A stretch of 64,000 nucleotides of DNA from Micromonospora sp. C31 (GCF_018070575.1 NZ_JAGPXN010000006.1:124001-188000); one strand, 5' to 3'; positions 35,077-45,422 are shown, counted from the first letter of the stretch. The notes: generated by a model from the sequence alone, not told the origin. Made by a program: numbers and translations.

Positions 35077-36807
35077 TCAGAGGGTCTGCACGGTGGCGAT
35101 GCGCTCCTCGAGCTGCTCGATGGTGGCCTGGGCGCTCGGCGGGCCGCCGCAGAGCCGGCGCAGCTCCGCGTGGATCTTCCCGTGCGGCTGCCCCGTGCGG
35201 TGGTGCCGCGCGGCCACGAGGGCGTTCAGTTGGCGCCGTAGGGCGACCCGACGCTGGGCGGCACTCATCGGGGCCGGCGGCGCCTTGGGTGCCTCAGCGG
35301 CTGCCTCAGCGGGCCTGACGGCCCGGCGCCGCTGGGCCGCGAGCTGCTCCTGCTGGCGCTTGGTGAGCAGCAGGGCCACCTGGTCCGCGGTGAGCAGCCC
35401 GGGCAGGCCGAGGTATTCCTCCTCCTCGGGGGTGCCGGCCTGGGCGGCGGTGCCGAACGAGGCGCCGTCGAAGATCACCTGGTCCAGCTCGGCCGTGGCG
35501 GAGAGCGCGGCGAAACGCTTCTCCAGCTCGCCGCTGGCCTGGTCGTCGCGCTGGGCGCGCTCCAGCAGGTCGTCGTCGAAGCCCTCGCGGTCCTTGGGCT
35601 TGCCGAGGACGTGGTCCCGCTCCGCCTCCATCTCGCTGGCCAGCCCGAGCAGGTGCGGCACGCTGGGCAGGAAGACCGAGGCGGTCTCGCCCGGGCGGCG
35701 GGCGCGGACGAAGCGGCCGATCGCCTGCGCGAAGTAGAGCGGGGTGCTGGCGCTGGTCGCGTACACGCCGACCGCCAGCCGGGGGATGTCGACACCCTCG
35801 GAGACCATCCGGACCGCCACCAGCCAGCGCTGCTCGGACGCCGCGAACGTCGCGATCCGCGCCGAGGCGCCCACGTCGTCGGAGAGCACCACCGCCGCGC
35901 GCTCGCCGGTCACCTGCTCGATGAGCTTCGCGTACGAGCGGGCGGTCTGCTGGTCGCTGGCGATGATCAGCCCACCGGCGTCGGGCATGCCCGCGTTGCG
36001 CAGCACGGTCAGCCGGGCGTCGGCGGCCCGCAGCACCTGCGGCATCCAGTCGCCCGCCGGGTCCAGTGCGGTACGCCACGCCTGCGCCACGAGGTCCTGG
36101 GTCATCGGCTCGCCGAGCCGCGCCGCCAGCTCCTCCCCCGCGTTGGTGCGCCACCGGGTCTCCCCCGAGTACGCCAGGAAGAGCACCGGCCGGACGACGC
36201 CGTCGCGCAGCGCGTCGGCGTAGCCGTAGACCGAGTCGGCGCGGGAGCGGAGCAGGCCGTCGCCGCCCCGCTCGTAGCTGACGAACGGAATCGGGTTGTC
36301 GTCGGAGCGGAACGGGGTCCCGGTGAGCATCAACCGGCGCTCGGCGCCCTCGAAGGCCGCCTTCACCCCGTCGCCCCAGGAGCGGCTGTCCCCCGCGTGG
36401 TGGATCTCGTCGAGGACGACCAGGGTCCGCCGGGTGAGGGTGCGCCGCTTGTGCACGTGGGGCGCCATGCCGACCTGCGCGTACGTCACGACGGCGCCGT
36501 GGAAGTCGGTGGCGGAGTGCAGGTCGGCATTGCGGAACGCGGCGTCGAGCTGGATGCCGACGCGGGCCGCCGCCTGCGCCCACTGGGTCTTCAGGTGCTC
36601 GGTCGGGGCCACCACGGTCACCGCGTCGACGGTGCCGTCGGCGAGCAGCTCGGCGGCGATCCGCAGGGCGAAGGTGGTCTTGCCGGCGCCCGGGGTGGCG
36701 ACCGCCGTGAAGTCGGGGTCCCGTCGGCGCAGGTACTCCACGAGTGCCTTGCGCTGCCACGCGCGCAGTGCCGGAAACGTCTCGATCGCCGGCATCCGGG
36801 CCGCCAC
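35077..36807 (-). CDS. Superfamily 2 DEAD/DEAH-type helicase
   Basis: The product has 576 residues. It has a Q-like LRAWQRKALVEYL, Walker A ATPGAGKTT (37-45), VVAPTEHLKTQW, Walker B as DEIH (133-136), motif III-like LTGTPFRSD and motif VI QAIGRFVRARRPGE in the second RecA fold. A ~150-residue C-terminal region rich in Ala/Arg/Gln with coiled-coil potential follows. It belongs to the ResIII/RadD-like branch that unwinds nucleic acid with ATP. A DNA-repair role is likely but not shown. GTG at 36807 has a GAGAGGAG site. It stands alone on its strand. Confidence 0.88.
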   Translation of the reverse strand: MAARMPAIETFPALRAWQRKALVEYLRRRDPDFTAVATPGAGKTTFALRIAAELLADGTVDAVTVVAPTEHLKTQWAQAAARVGIQLDAAFRNADLHSATDFHGAVVTYAQVGMAPHVHKRRTLTRRTLVVLDEIHHAGDSRSWGDGVKAAFEGAERRLMLTGTPFRSDDNPIPFVSYERGGDGLLRSRADSVYGYADALRDGVVRPVLFLAYSGETRWRTNAGEELAARLGEPMTQDLVAQAWRTALDPAGDWMPQVLRAADARLTVLRNAGMPDAGGLIIASDQQTARSYAKLIEQVTGERAAVVLSDDVGASARIATFAASEQRWLVAVRMVSEGVDIPRLAVGVYATSASTPLYFAQAIGRFVRARRPGETASVFLPSVPHLLGLASEMEAERDHVLGKPKDREGFDDDLLERAQRDDQASGELEKRFAALSATAELDQVIFDGASFGTAAQAGTPEEEEYLGLPGLLTADQVALLLTKRQQEQLAAQRRRAVRPAEAAAEAPKAPPAPMSAAQRRVALRRQLNALVAARHHRTGQPHGKIHAELRRLCGGPPSAQATIEQLEERIATVQTL

Positions 36808-36973
36808 GGGAAGCTCCTCTCCGACCGCCTGACGGCGGACCCCGGGCGAGGGCCACGGGTACCGCCGCCCATGAAAACGCCTCCGCGCAGATGGTGCCGC
36901 GAAGGCCGACTCAGCATAACCAGCACGGGCCGCCCGACCCAGCCGACGCCACGCTGGTCACATCCGCCACCCG

Positions 36974-37624
36974 TCAGGGGTGGGTGCCGCGGGCTCCCGT
37001 ACGCGGGGGACGCTGGGTGGGCACCGGCGCGGACCACCGGCGGCGCAGCGCCACCAGTCGCAGCAGGAAGACGACCACCGCCGCGGCCGTGAGCCAGCCG
37101 GCGTTGGCGCGCCCGAGGGCGTCCAGCAGGGCCACCAGGATCGAGCCGGCGAGCGCGGCGACGGCGTAGATCTCCCGCCGCAGCACCACGGGGATCTCGG
37201 CGGTGAGCAGGTCGCGGCCGAGGCCGCCGCCGATCGCGGTGAGCATGCCGATCACGCAGGCCCCCACCGGGGGTACCTGGGCGTCGAGGGCCTTGACGGT
37301 GCCGGTCACGGTGAACAGCGCCAGCCCGGCCGCGTCCAGCACCAGCACGGTGGTGCGCAGCCGGGCGAACTGGGGATGCAGCCAGAAGACCGCGACGGCG
37401 GTGACGGCGGCCGTGGCGGCGTACCGCCAGTCGCCGAAGGCCAGCGGGGGCGCCTCGTCGATCGCCAGGTCCCGGAAGATCCCGCCGCCGAGCGCGGCCA
37501 CGAAGCCGACGAAGACGACGCCGAAGAGGTCGAGCCGTTTGGCCACCGCCGCGGAGGCCCCGGAGGCGGCGAAGACCGCCACCCCGGTGAGGTCGGCGAG
37601 GAGCAGGGCGGTGGAGGTGGTCAC
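36974..37624 (-). CDS. TRIC-type (UPF0126) membrane channel protein
   Basis: The product has 216 residues. Seven hydrophobic helices in two repeats, each with a GGGxxRD-type motif (ALGGGIFRDLAI and AIGGGLGRDLLT), are the signature of prokaryotic trimeric intracellular cation channels. It probably conducts monovalent cations across the membrane. The GTG start at 37624 has no ribosome site, but TAGCCT lies 6 nt upstream, so a leaderless message is likely. Confidence 0.85.
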   Translation of the reverse strand: MTTSTALLLADLTGVAVFAASGASAAVAKRLDLFGVVFVGFVAALGGGIFRDLAIDEAPPLAFGDWRYAATAAVTAVAVFWLHPQFARLRTTVLVLDAAGLALFTVTGTVKALDAQVPPVGACVIGMLTAIGGGLGRDLLTAEIPVVLRREIYAVAALAGSILVALLDALGRANAGWLTAAAVVVFLLRLVALRRRWSAPVPTQRPPRTGARGTHP

Positions 37625-37630
37625 CGGCGA

Positions 37631-37636
37631 AGGCTA
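37631..37636 (-). promoter_or_regulatory. -10 element for a probably leaderless TRIC transcript
   Basis: On the minus strand TAGCCT ends 6 nt before the GTG at 37624. Confidence 0.4.
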
Positions 37637-37664
37637 CGTGCGCGACCGGGAGGGTCGCCCACGT

Positions 37665-37883
37665 TCACTCGCCCCAGGAGTCGTAGATCTCCTTGCACTT
37701 CGGGCAGACCGGGGAGCCGGGCTTGGCGGCCTTGGTGACCGGGAAGGTCTCCCCGCAGAGCGCGACGACGTAGGTGCCCATGACGGCACTCTCCGCGATC
37801 TTCTCCTTGCGCACGTAGTGGAACATCTCGGGACCGGTGTCGGCGTCCTTCAGCTCCGGACGCTCGAGAACCTCTGTGCTCAC
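37665..37883 (-). CDS. DUF3039 protein
   Basis: The product has 72 residues. It contains [26 protein letters not shown] and a C-terminal [11 protein letters not shown], with a further Cys in ALCGE. This DUF3039 family is a small probable zinc-binding protein of actinobacteria with no assigned role. GTG at 37883 has a GGAGGT site 6 nt upstream. The tail SWGE is typical. It is divergent from psuG over 86 bp. Confidence 0.85.
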   Translation of the reverse strand: MSTEVLERPELKDADTGPEMFHYVRKEKIAESAVMGTYVVALCGETFPVTKAAKPGSPVCPKCKEIYDSWGE

Positions 37884-37957
37884 TTCTGCACCTCCGACCG
37901 ACAAGTCTGGCAGGTCACCCCCGCTCCGGTCCACTTCAGGTCACCCGGACGGGGCCG

Positions 37958-37963
37958 TACGGT
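37958..37963 (+). promoter_or_regulatory. -10 element for a probably leaderless psuG-psuK transcript
   Basis: TACGGT ends 6 nt before the GTG at 37970, and no ribosome site is present. Confidence 0.45.
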
Positions 37964-37969
37964 GGTGAC

Positions 37970-38899
37970 GTGACCGACTTTCACATCCGCTACGGCAGCG
38001 AGGTTGCCGCCGCCCTGCGCGACGGGCGTCCCGTCGTCGCCCTGGAGAGCACCATCGTCTCGCACGGCCTGCCCCGGCCGGACAACCTGCGGGTGGCACG
38101 CGAGATCGAGCAGGCCGTCCTGGACGCGGGCGCGGTACCGGCGACCATCGGCATGGTCGGCGGGCGGCTCGTGGTGGGCCTCGACGACGCGGAGCTGACC
38201 CGGCTCGCCACCGTCGACGGGGTCGCCAAGCTCTCCGTACGCGATCTCGCCCTCGCCGCCGCGAGCGGCGCGGACGGCGCCACGACCGTGGCCGCGACCA
38301 GCGCGGTGGCCGCCGCCGCCGGGATCGCCGTGTTCGCCACCGGCGGACTCGGCGGGGTGCACCGGGAGGCGGCGCAGACCTTCGACGAGTCGGCCGACCT
38401 GGTCACCCTGGCCCGTACGCCGATCGCGGTGGTCTGTGCCGGGGTCAAGTCGATCCTCGACGTGGGCGCCACCCTGGAGCGGCTGGAGACCCTCGGCGTC
38501 GGCGTCGTCGGCTTCCGGACCCGGCGCTTTCCCGGCTTCTTCATCACCGACGGCGGCTTCGACCTGGACTGGTCGCTGGAGTCGGCCGAGCAGGTGGCGG
38601 ACGTGCTGGTGGCCCGGGAGCAGCAGCGCGTGCACCACGGCGGCCTGATCGTGGCCAATCCGCTGCCGACCGACGAGCAGCTCGACCCGCGGCTGCACGA
38701 CCGTACCCTCGCCGACGGGCTGGCCCTGCTGGAGCGCGACGGGGTCACCGGCAAGGCCGTGACGCCCTACCTGCTCGCGCACTTCCACTCGGCGACCGAG
38801 GGGGCGAGCCTGGCGGTGAACGTCCGGATCATCCTGCGCAACGCCGACCTCGCCGCCCGGATCGCCGTCGCCGCGGCCGACCGCCGCGCCGGGGCATGA
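37970..38899 (+). CDS. psuG: Pseudouridine-5'-phosphate glycosidase
   Basis: The 309-residue product is full length for the family. Diagnostic blocks are [17 protein letters not shown] near the start (catalytic Glu), [10 protein letters not shown] (Lys), [28 protein letters not shown] and the C-terminal [10 protein letters not shown]. It cleaves pseudouridine 5'-phosphate to uracil and ribose 5-phosphate. The overlapping kinase gene supplies its substrate from pseudouridine, so the two form a complete cytoplasmic salvage route for the modified nucleoside released from RNA. GTG at 37970 is supported by leaderless spacing to TACGGT. Confidence 0.93.
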   Translation: MTDFHIRYGSEVAAALRDGRPVVALESTIVSHGLPRPDNLRVAREIEQAVLDAGAVPATIGMVGGRLVVGLDDAELTRLATVDGVAKLSVRDLALAAASGADGATTVAATSAVAAAAGIAVFATGGLGGVHREAAQTFDESADLVTLARTPIAVVCAGVKSILDVGATLERLETLGVGVVGFRTRRFPGFFITDGGFDLDWSLESAEQVADVLVAREQQRVHHGGLIVANPLPTDEQLDPRLHDRTLADGLALLERDGVTGKAVTPYLLAHFHSATEGASLAVNVRIILRNADLAARIAVAAADRRAGA

Positions 38900-39792
38900 G
38901 CGCAGGCCGTGTCCTCGTCGTCGGTGACCTGATCACCGACGTGGTGGCGGTGCTGACCGGGCCCCTGGCCACCGGATCGGACACCCCGGCGGCGATCCGG
39001 TTCAGCGGCGGCGGGCAGGCCGCCAACACCGCGGCCTGGCTCGCCGCCCAGGGCGTACCGGTCACGCTGGTCGGTGCCGTCGGCGACGACGACGCCGGCC
39101 GGGACCGGGTGGCCGAGCTGGAGCGCGCCGGGGTCGACTGCGCGACGACCGTGTGCCCCGACCGCGCCACCGGGACGGTGATCGTGCTGGCCACGGCCGG
39201 GGAGCGGTCGATGGTCACCGAACGGGGCGCCAACCTGCGGCTGGCCCCGGCCGACGTCGACGCGGCGCTGGCCGCGGCGCCGGACGCGCGGCACCTGCAC
39301 CTGTCCGGGTACACCCTGCTCGACGACGAGTCCCGGCCGGCGGGGCTGCGGGCGCTGGCCGCCGCCCGCGAGCGCGGTCTCAGCACCAGCGTCGACGCGG
39401 CCTCCGCGGCCCCGTTGCGGCGGGTCGGCGCGGCGGCCTTCCTGTCCTGGGTACGCGGGGTCGACCTGCTCCTGGTCAACGCCGACGAGGCGACGGTGCT
39501 GGCCGGCGGGCTGGATCCGGCGGCGCAGGGGCGGGTGCTGTCGGCCTCCGCCCGGCGGATCGTCGTGAAGCGGGGCGCCGCCGGGGCGGTCTGGGTGGAC
39601 CGGGCCGCCTCGGTCGCCGTCGCGCCGGCCCGCCGGGTGGCGGTGGTCGACGTCACCGGCGCGGGGGACGCGTTCGCGGCCGGGCTGCTGGCCGCCTGGC
39701 TCGACGGTGCGGAGCCGACGGTGGCGCTGGGCCGCGCCGGCGACCTCGGTGCGCTCGCCGTCTCGCAGATCGGCGCCCGCCCCGCTCCGTGA
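38896..39792 (+). CDS. psuK: PfkB-family kinase, probable pseudouridine kinase
   Basis: The product has 298 residues. N-terminal [15 protein letters not shown] and the substrate-site [16 protein letters not shown] fit the ribokinase fold. [18 protein letters not shown] carries the catalytic Asp and anion hole. The ATG overlaps the psuG stop (ATGA), which makes pseudouridine the most likely substrate. Without that context only a sugar or nucleoside kinase could be claimed. Confidence 0.85.
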   Translation: MSAGRVLVVGDLITDVVAVLTGPLATGSDTPAAIRFSGGGQAANTAAWLAAQGVPVTLVGAVGDDDAGRDRVAELERAGVDCATTVCPDRATGTVIVLATAGERSMVTERGANLRLAPADVDAALAAAPDARHLHLSGYTLLDDESRPAGLRALAAARERGLSTSVDAASAAPLRRVGAAAFLSWVRGVDLLLVNADEATVLAGGLDPAAQGRVLSASARRIVVKRGAAGAVWVDRAASVAVAPARRVAVVDVTGAGDAFAAGLLAAWLDGAEPTVALGRAGDLGALAVSQIGARPAP

Positions 39793-39841
39793 CCTGCTGG
39801 CCCGCCGGGCGGGGTCGGGCCCGCCCCGGCGGACGGGTGGG

Positions 39842-40198
39842 TCAGGGCTCGGCGTCGATGATCCGGTGGGGGCGCTCGTCGGCGGTGAGGCTCATCGGCG
39901 GGGTCTCGTCCCGGTGTCGCGGCTGGAACCGGTTGGCCAGCCGGTGCTGCTCCTTGGGCGGGCGGTCGTTGGCCAGCAGGACCGCCAGCCACGGGATGAG
40001 CACCATGCCCAGGGCCACCATCGGCAGCCAGAGCCAGAGCAGTGGGGCCTGCACGCCGACCAGGACGGCACCGACGATCACGCAGGCCACCCGGACGCCC
40101 ATCATCAGCACGTAGCGCTTCTGACGGCTGGTGAGCTGGTCGTCCTGGCTGTGCGAGGCGTCGGTGATCAGGATCGGCTGGTACGCCTGACGCTTCAC
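39842..40198 (-). CDS. DUF3099 membrane protein
   Basis: The product has 118 residues. The N-terminus AYQPILITDASHSQDDQ is the DUF3099 signature. Two adjacent helices (~30-75, RVACVIVGAVLVGVQ and LWLPMVALGMVLIPWLAVLL) follow, then a charged cytoplasmic tail. The function is unknown. Two GTG codons are in tandem at 40201 and 40198. The GAGGAGG site is 4 nt from the first and 7 nt from the second, so I prefer 40198. Confidence 0.83.
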   Translation of the reverse strand: MKRQAYQPILITDASHSQDDQLTSRQKRYVLMMGVRVACVIVGAVLVGVQAPLLWLWLPMVALGMVLIPWLAVLLANDRPPKEQHRLANRFQPRHRDETPPMSLTADERPHRIIDAEP

Positions 40199-40321
40199 CA
40201 CGGAACCTCCTCGAGGGGTTACGCCCCATCCTGACACCTGCTGTGCGTGATCAGCGAGGATCGCGGCACCCCCGTATGGCCGCCCTCTCCCGGCCGACCG
40301 CCGCCTGATCCCGCTCCCCGC

Positions 40322-41563
40322 TCACGGGGCCCGGTGGAAGCCCGCCTCCCCCGCTTCGCCGTGCCCGAGCGGCGAAGCGGACGTCTCGGGGGCACGACCC
40401 CGGCTGCGCCGCGCGTCGGCGGCCGCCACCCCGGCCAGTACGACGGCGACCAGCGTGAGCGCCACCATGGGCGGCCCCAGGGTGAACGCCGGCGCCAGCA
40501 GGAGCAGCGTCAGCAGGCCGCCCACCCGGGACCAGGACACCCGGCCGAAGATCTCGTACTCGAAGCGGGCCCGGGCGGCCAGGAAGAGCGCCGGGCCGCC
40601 GACGACGAAGGCCAACCAGGCCGGGTCGGTCCGGCCGTACGGATGGTCGATCACCAGCTCGTAGCCGACGGCGGTGCTCAGCACGCCGACGACGATGGCC
40701 AGGTGGGTGGCGCCGGCCGAGGAGCCGAGCCGGCCGGGCGACCGGGCCACCCGCAGCGCCTCGGCGAGCAGGTGGCCCGCCCGGTGGAAGTAGATCCGCC
40801 AGAGCAGCGCCGTGGTGACGAACGCCACCGCGAAGGCGCCGGCCCGGTCGGCGGTGAAGTCCACGCCGCTGTAGGTCAGCCCGATGACCAGGATCGTCTC
40901 GCCGAGCGAGATGAGGAAGATCTGCTGGTAGCGGTCGGCCAGGTGCTCCCCCATGATCAACCAGCCGGACGCGCGCGCCGGGCCCAGCCGGGGCAGCGGC
41001 CAGCCGAGCAGGAGGCCGACGCCGTCGATCGCCAGCGCGCACATCCACAGCGCCAGGCGCAGGTGTTCCGGCGCGAGTGCCCCGGCCAGCCACGGCACGG
41101 CACCCGCGACCGCCCAGGCGCCGAGCCGCAACGGGACCGTACGGCGCGGGTGGTTCCGCAACGCCACGGCCATGACCAGCGGGCGGCCGACCATCACCGC
41201 CAGGTATCCCAGCACGAACGGCAGGGCCCGCTCCTCGAACGCCCGGGGCAGCGCCACGGCCATCACCATGGCGCCGAACATCGACCCCACCACGACGAAC
41301 TGGATCACCCCCTCCTCCGGCTCGTACCGGCTGGTCACCCAGGCGGTGATCGACCAGAGCAGCCAGAGGGCGAGGAAGAGCGCGCCGGTGCGCACGATCT
41401 CGAGGACCAGCTCGCCGAGGGATTCGTCGACGGCGCCGATCAGGCGAAACGAGACCCGGGTCAGCGCGAAGACGAAGACCAGGTCGAAGAAGAGTTCCAG
41501 GAAGGTGGCCCGGGGCGAGCTGTCCGCCGGCCGCAGCAGCCGCCCGGCTCGCTCGTCCGTCAT
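40322..41563 (-). CDS. Low temperature requirement protein A (LtrA) family membrane protein
   Basis: The product has 413 residues and ~10-12 helices. The first segment FLELFFDLVFVFALTR is the LtrA hallmark, and ISLGETILVIG and EHLADRYQQIFLISLGE recur in the middle. Function is poorly understood: Listeria LtrA is needed at low temperature and homologues may handle cationic antibiotics or lipids. It is probably monocistronic. Confidence 0.88.
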   Translation of the reverse strand: MTDERAGRLLRPADSSPRATFLELFFDLVFVFALTRVSFRLIGAVDESLGELVLEIVRTGALFLALWLLWSITAWVTSRYEPEEGVIQFVVVGSMFGAMVMAVALPRAFEERALPFVLGYLAVMVGRPLVMAVALRNHPRRTVPLRLGAWAVAGAVPWLAGALAPEHLRLALWMCALAIDGVGLLLGWPLPRLGPARASGWLIMGEHLADRYQQIFLISLGETILVIGLTYSGVDFTADRAGAFAVAFVTTALLWRIYFHRAGHLLAEALRVARSPGRLGSSAGATHLAIVVGVLSTAVGYELVIDHPYGRTDPAWLAFVVGGPALFLAARARFEYEIFGRVSWSRVGGLLTLLLLAPAFTLGPPMVALTLVAVVLAGVAAADARRSRGRAPETSASPLGHGEAGEAGFHRAP

Positions 41564-41619
41564 CGGCTGCCCGTCGTCGCCATCCTGGCTACAACGACCG
41601 GCCCGACCCCGTGGTTGCG

Positions 41620-42201
41620 TCAGCCCCCGGCGGTCTTCGCCTTCGCCGCCGCCTTCATCTGCTGCTTGTACTCGCGCACCCGGCGCAGCGAGTCCGCGTC
41701 GGTGACGTCGGCCACCGAACGGTGGGCGTCCGGGTCGCCGTAGCCGCCGGCCGCCTCGCGCCAGCCCGTCGGCGTGACCCCGAACCGCTTGCCGAGCAGC
41801 GCGAGGAAGATCTGCGCCTTCTGCGCGCCGAAGCCGGGCAGGTCGCCGACGCGGCGCAGCAACTCCCGGCCGTCGGCGGCGTCGCGCCAGAGCCGGGCGG
41901 CGTCACCGTCGTACCGGTCGACGAGGACCCGGCACACCTCCTGCACCCGGGCCGCCATCGCCTTCGGGAAGCGGTGCAGCGCCGGCGGGCGGGCGAAGAG
42001 AGCCAGCAGCGCCTCCGGGTCGTGCTCGGCCAACTCCCGGGCGTCCAGGTCGCGTCCGAGTCGCCGCGTCAGCACGTACGGCGAGGAGAACGCCTTCTCC
42101 ATCGGTACCTGCTGGTCGAGGACCATGCCGAGCAGCAGCGCCAGCGGGCTGCGCTCCAGCAGCCGGTTGGCCTCGGGGTCGATGGGCAGTGCGAGCGTCA
42201 T
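41620..42201 (-). CDS. HhH-GPD-type base-excision DNA repair protein
   Basis: The product has 193 residues. The N-terminal half shows [19 protein letters not shown], and the helix-hairpin-helix [17 protein letters not shown] lies near residue 125. The following [19 protein letters not shown] region contains a possible catalytic Asp. This is a short actinobacterial branch of the HhH-GPD glycosylases. The damaged base is unknown. ATG at 42201 was chosen over an upstream start because the conserved sequence begins there. Confidence 0.85.
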   Translation of the reverse strand: MTLALPIDPEANRLLERSPLALLLGMVLDQQVPMEKAFSSPYVLTRRLGRDLDARELAEHDPEALLALFARPPALHRFPKAMAARVQEVCRVLVDRYDGDAARLWRDAADGRELLRRVGDLPGFGAQKAQIFLALLGKRFGVTPTGWREAAGGYGDPDAHRSVADVTDADSLRRVREYKQQMKAAAKAKTAGG

Positions 42202-42395
42202 GGGACCATCCTGCCGAACGACGCGGGCCCGACGGAGGGGCCGCGCCGATTCGACGACCACCCCGGCCCTCCGGTGGCGCCGGGGGCCGGCTCTGCCGAC
42301 CGGCCCGGAGGCGACCCGGGGGCCGGCGCCGCAGCCGCCACGCCGATCTCCCGGGTGCCCGAGCCGCGGCGCGCGGCGCCAGGCAGGATGGCGAC

Positions 42396-43880
42396 GTGGA
42401 CGGACACGACATGCTGCTCTCCCCCGCCGGCGTCGAGGCGCTGCGCACCGCGCTGACCCGGGCCGGGTTCACCTCCAACGGCATCGCCACCCGGCTCGGT
42501 GCGCAGGCCACCGGCGGGGTCGCCCGCAACGACTTCCGGGCGGCGCTGCGCGCCACCGAGGACCGCGACCCGCTCGGCACCCTGATCCGCGTGTTCGTCT
42601 GCGAGCAGACCGAGCCGGAGGCCGCCGTGACCGCCGCGCTGGCGCCGCTGTCGTTGGACGAGGCGCTCGCCGGGGGCCTGGTCGAGCGGCACGGCGACGG
42701 GCTGCGGATGGGCGTGGACCTGGAGCCGTACGGGGACGACTGGTGGGTGCTCGCCGACGTGCCCGCCAGCGCCCGGCCCGGCCGCCCGCTGCACTCCGAG
42801 CACGTCCTCGGCATCGGCGGGGCGACGCAGACGCTGATCGGCGCGACCGTCCGCCGGCCCGTCGAGACCGCGCTGGACCTGGGCACCGGTTCCGGCGTGC
42901 AGGCCCTGCACCTGGGCACCCACGCGCGGCGGGTCACCGCCACCGACCTCTCGGCGCGGGCGCTGCGCTTCGCCGCCACCACCGCCGCGCTCAACGGCCA
43001 GGACTGGGAGCTGCTCCGCGGCGACCTGGTCGCCCCCGTCGCCGGCCGGCGCTTCGACCTGGTGGTGAGCAACCCGCCGTTCGTGGTCGGCCCCGGCACC
43101 ACCACGCACGTCTACCGCGACTCGGGGCGGGTCGGCGACGCCATCGGCGCGGAACTGGCCGCCGCCGCGCCCGGCCTGCTCACCGAGGGCGGCACCATGC
43201 AGTACCTGGCCAACTGGGTGCACGTCGCCGGGGAGGACTGGGCCGAGCGGGTGACCGGCTGGTTCGCCGGCACGGGGTTGGACGCCTGGGTCATCCAGCG
43301 CGAGGTGGCCGACCCGATGGCGTACGTCAACCTGTGGCTCACCGACGTCGGCGAGGCGGCCGACCCGCACCGGATGGCGGACTGGCTCGACTGGTTCGAC
43401 GCGCACAAGGTGGAGGCGGTCGGCTTCGGCATCGTCTCGCTGCGCCGCCGCGGCCACGACGACCCGGTCGTGCGGGTGGAGGACCTGCGCCAGCGGGTGC
43501 AGGCGCCGCTCGGCGACCGGGTCGGCGCGTGGTTCGACCGCCAGGACTGGCTGCGCGCCCGCGACACCGACGGGCTGCTCGCCGCCCGCTACCGGGCCGC
43601 CGACGGCCTCCAACTGCGGCAGGAGGCCACCATGGGCGACGAGGGCTGGGCGGTGGACCGGCAGGTGCTGGCCATGCCGCACGGCCTGCGCTGGACCGAG
43701 GAAATCGACCCGCTCGTCCTGGCCCTGGTCGGCGGGGCCGACGGGCAGCTTTCGCTGCGCGACCAGCTCGCCCTGCTCGCCGTCGCGCACGACGTGGCCC
43801 CCGGGGAGCTGGCCGAGGCGGCCGGGCCGATCGTCGCGCACCTCGTCGAGCGCGGTTTCATCGAGCCGGTGGCCGACTGA
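42396..43880 (+). CDS. Class I methyltransferase with NPPF motif
   Basis: The product has 494 residues. An N-terminal ~140-residue helical, winged-helix-like region precedes a Rossmann domain with SAM motif [15 protein letters not shown] at ~161 and [11 protein letters not shown] at ~224, which marks methylation of an exocyclic or side-chain nitrogen (PrmC, RlmG, TrmN6 relatives). The C-terminal ~190 residues end in a small winged-helix-like domain. The target (rRNA, tRNA or protein) is not decidable. GTG at 42396 has AGGA 7 nt upstream. Its stop overlaps the dtd start (TGATG). Confidence 0.83.
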   Translation: MDGHDMLLSPAGVEALRTALTRAGFTSNGIATRLGAQATGGVARNDFRAALRATEDRDPLGTLIRVFVCEQTEPEAAVTAALAPLSLDEALAGGLVERHGDGLRMGVDLEPYGDDWWVLADVPASARPGRPLHSEHVLGIGGATQTLIGATVRRPVETALDLGTGSGVQALHLGTHARRVTATDLSARALRFAATTAALNGQDWELLRGDLVAPVAGRRFDLVVSNPPFVVGPGTTTHVYRDSGRVGDAIGAELAAAAPGLLTEGGTMQYLANWVHVAGEDWAERVTGWFAGTGLDAWVIQREVADPMAYVNLWLTDVGEAADPHRMADWLDWFDAHKVEAVGFGIVSLRRRGHDDPVVRVEDLRQRVQAPLGDRVGAWFDRQDWLRARDTDGLLAARYRAADGLQLRQEATMGDEGWAVDRQVLAMPHGLRWTEEIDPLVLALVGGADGQLSLRDQLALLAVAHDVAPGELAEAAGPIVAHLVERGFIEPVAD

Positions 43881-44302
43881 TGCGGGCCGTGGTGCAGACC
43901 GTCGGCCGCGCCGGCGTGACGGTCGACGGCGAGCTGGTCGGCGCGATCGACGACGGGCTGCTGGTGCTGCTCGGGGTGACCCACACCGACACCGTCGAGA
44001 CCGCCCGTACGATGGCCCGCAAGGTGCACGAGCTGCGGATCCTCGACGAGGAGCGGTCCGCGGCGGAAACCGGCGCGCCGATCCTGGTGGTCAGCCAGTT
44101 CACCCTCTACGGCGACGCCCGCAAGGGCCGCCGTCCGAGCTGGACGGCGGCCGCCCCGGCCGAGGTCGCGGAGCCTCTGGTGACGGCGGTCGTTCAGGCG
44201 CTGCGTGCCCGGGGCGCCAAGGTGCAGACCGGCCGCTTCCGCGCCCACATGCTGGTCGAGAGCGTCAACGTCGGCCCCCGTACGGTGCTGCTCGAACTCT
44301 GA
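43880..44302 (+). CDS. dtd: D-aminoacyl-tRNA deacylase
   Basis: The 140-residue product is the normal length. It begins [18 protein letters not shown]. The active-site block is [10 protein letters not shown] with the catalytic Thr-containing loop. The Gly-cisPro region appears as [11 protein letters not shown], a variant of the usual NDGPVT. It removes D-amino acids from mischarged tRNA. It is translationally coupled to the methyltransferase upstream. Confidence 0.92.
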   Translation: MRAVVQTVGRAGVTVDGELVGAIDDGLLVLLGVTHTDTVETARTMARKVHELRILDEERSAAETGAPILVVSQFTLYGDARKGRRPSWTAAAPAEVAEPLVTAVVQALRARGAKVQTGRFRAHMLVESVNVGPRTVLLEL

Positions 44303-44383
44303 GCGCCCGCGCTCCCGCCTCTCCTCGCCGGTCACGGGGCGACGTCACCCTCGGGCTCGGCCGGAGAGGCCGGGAGGAGGCCG

Positions 44384-45172
44384 TCAGGAGAAGAGACCGC
44401 GGCGCTGGAGCGACTGGCGGATCCAGGCGTCGAGCTGAGCCGTCCAGTCGGTGCGCTCGGCGGTGGCGTGGTCGATGGTGAAGCGGCCGAACGCGTCCCG
44501 GCCCTCGGTGAACAGGCCGCCGCGCTTGTCGAGCTCCAGCACCACCTGGATCTGCTGCGGATCGGTGACGAAGGTGACCTCCAGCTGGTTGATCGCCCCG
44601 GCGTACTGCGGCGCCGGGTGGAACTCGACCTCCTGGTAGAAGGGCAGGCTCTGCCGTACGCCGTAGATGTGGCCCCGCTCCACGTCGGCGCGGGCGAACC
44701 GGAAGCCCAGCCGCAGGAACGCCTCCAGGATCTTCTGCTGCGACGGCAGCGGGTGCACCGCCACGGCGTCCAGGTCGCCCTTGTCGACCGCGCGGGCCAC
44801 CTCCAGCTCCGTACGCAGCCCCATCGTCATGCCGTGCAGGTGCTGCCCGTACAGCTCGGTGAGCGGCGTCTCCCACGGCACGGCGAAGCGGAACGGGATG
44901 TCCTGGCGCTGCCCCGCGTCGAGCCGGAACCTGCCGGTCACGGCCTGCCGGTGGAACTCCTGCGTGGTCTCGTAGTCGTTGTCGCCGCTCTCCACCTCGA
45001 CCCGGGTGACCAGGCCCAGGGCGACGTACTCCACGTCGACGGGGTGGTCGCCGCCGGCCACGTGGACGACGCCCTCCAACTGCCCGCCGGGGCGGCAGTT
45101 CGGGTTCGCCAGCACGGTTTCCACCGACGGGCCACCCACACCCATCGCCTGCATGAGCCGCTTGAAGACCAC
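44384..45172 (-). CDS. Sporulation-control protein Spo0M family
   Basis: The product has 262 residues. An arrestin-like beta-sandwich begins MVFKRLMQAMGVGGPSVETVL and contains GGQLEGVVHVAGGDHPVDVEYV, IPFRFAVPWETPLTELYG and VERGHIYGVRQSLPF. It is cytoplasmic. In Bacillus Spo0M influences sporulation and cytoskeleton, and in actinomycetes the role is unclear. The GTG at 45172 has AAGGAGG 6 nt upstream. It is divergent from sigB over 250 bp. Confidence 0.88.
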   Translation of the reverse strand: MVFKRLMQAMGVGGPSVETVLANPNCRPGGQLEGVVHVAGGDHPVDVEYVALGLVTRVEVESGDNDYETTQEFHRQAVTGRFRLDAGQRQDIPFRFAVPWETPLTELYGQHLHGMTMGLRTELEVARAVDKGDLDAVAVHPLPSQQKILEAFLRLGFRFARADVERGHIYGVRQSLPFYQEVEFHPAPQYAGAINQLEVTFVTDPQQIQVVLELDKRGGLFTEGRDAFGRFTIDHATAERTDWTAQLDAWIRQSLQRRGLFS

Positions 45173-45422
45173 GCCAACCTCCTTGACCAGTTCGCTTGCG
45201 CCGTGTCGCCGGCCGTGCCGGCCGACCGCTGGCACGGTAACCGCCTGCGGCAACCAGCGCTCGGTGCCGAGCCGGCCACGCTGAGCAGGCCATCGACGCA
45301 ATTCGTGTCGGGTGCCCGATCGCCTCACTCCCGTTTCACGCTCCGCCCGCCAAGCTGTGTGTCACACCGGCACCACTGGGCCGGATCCAACGGCACAGAC
45401 GTGGACACGGGGAGAAACTGAG

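Noticed and set aside
42198..43841. A 547-codon minus-strand open frame opposite the NPPF methyltransferase
   Set aside because: It has antisense-shadow composition, no start context and no domain, while the plus-strand gene has clear SAM motifs.
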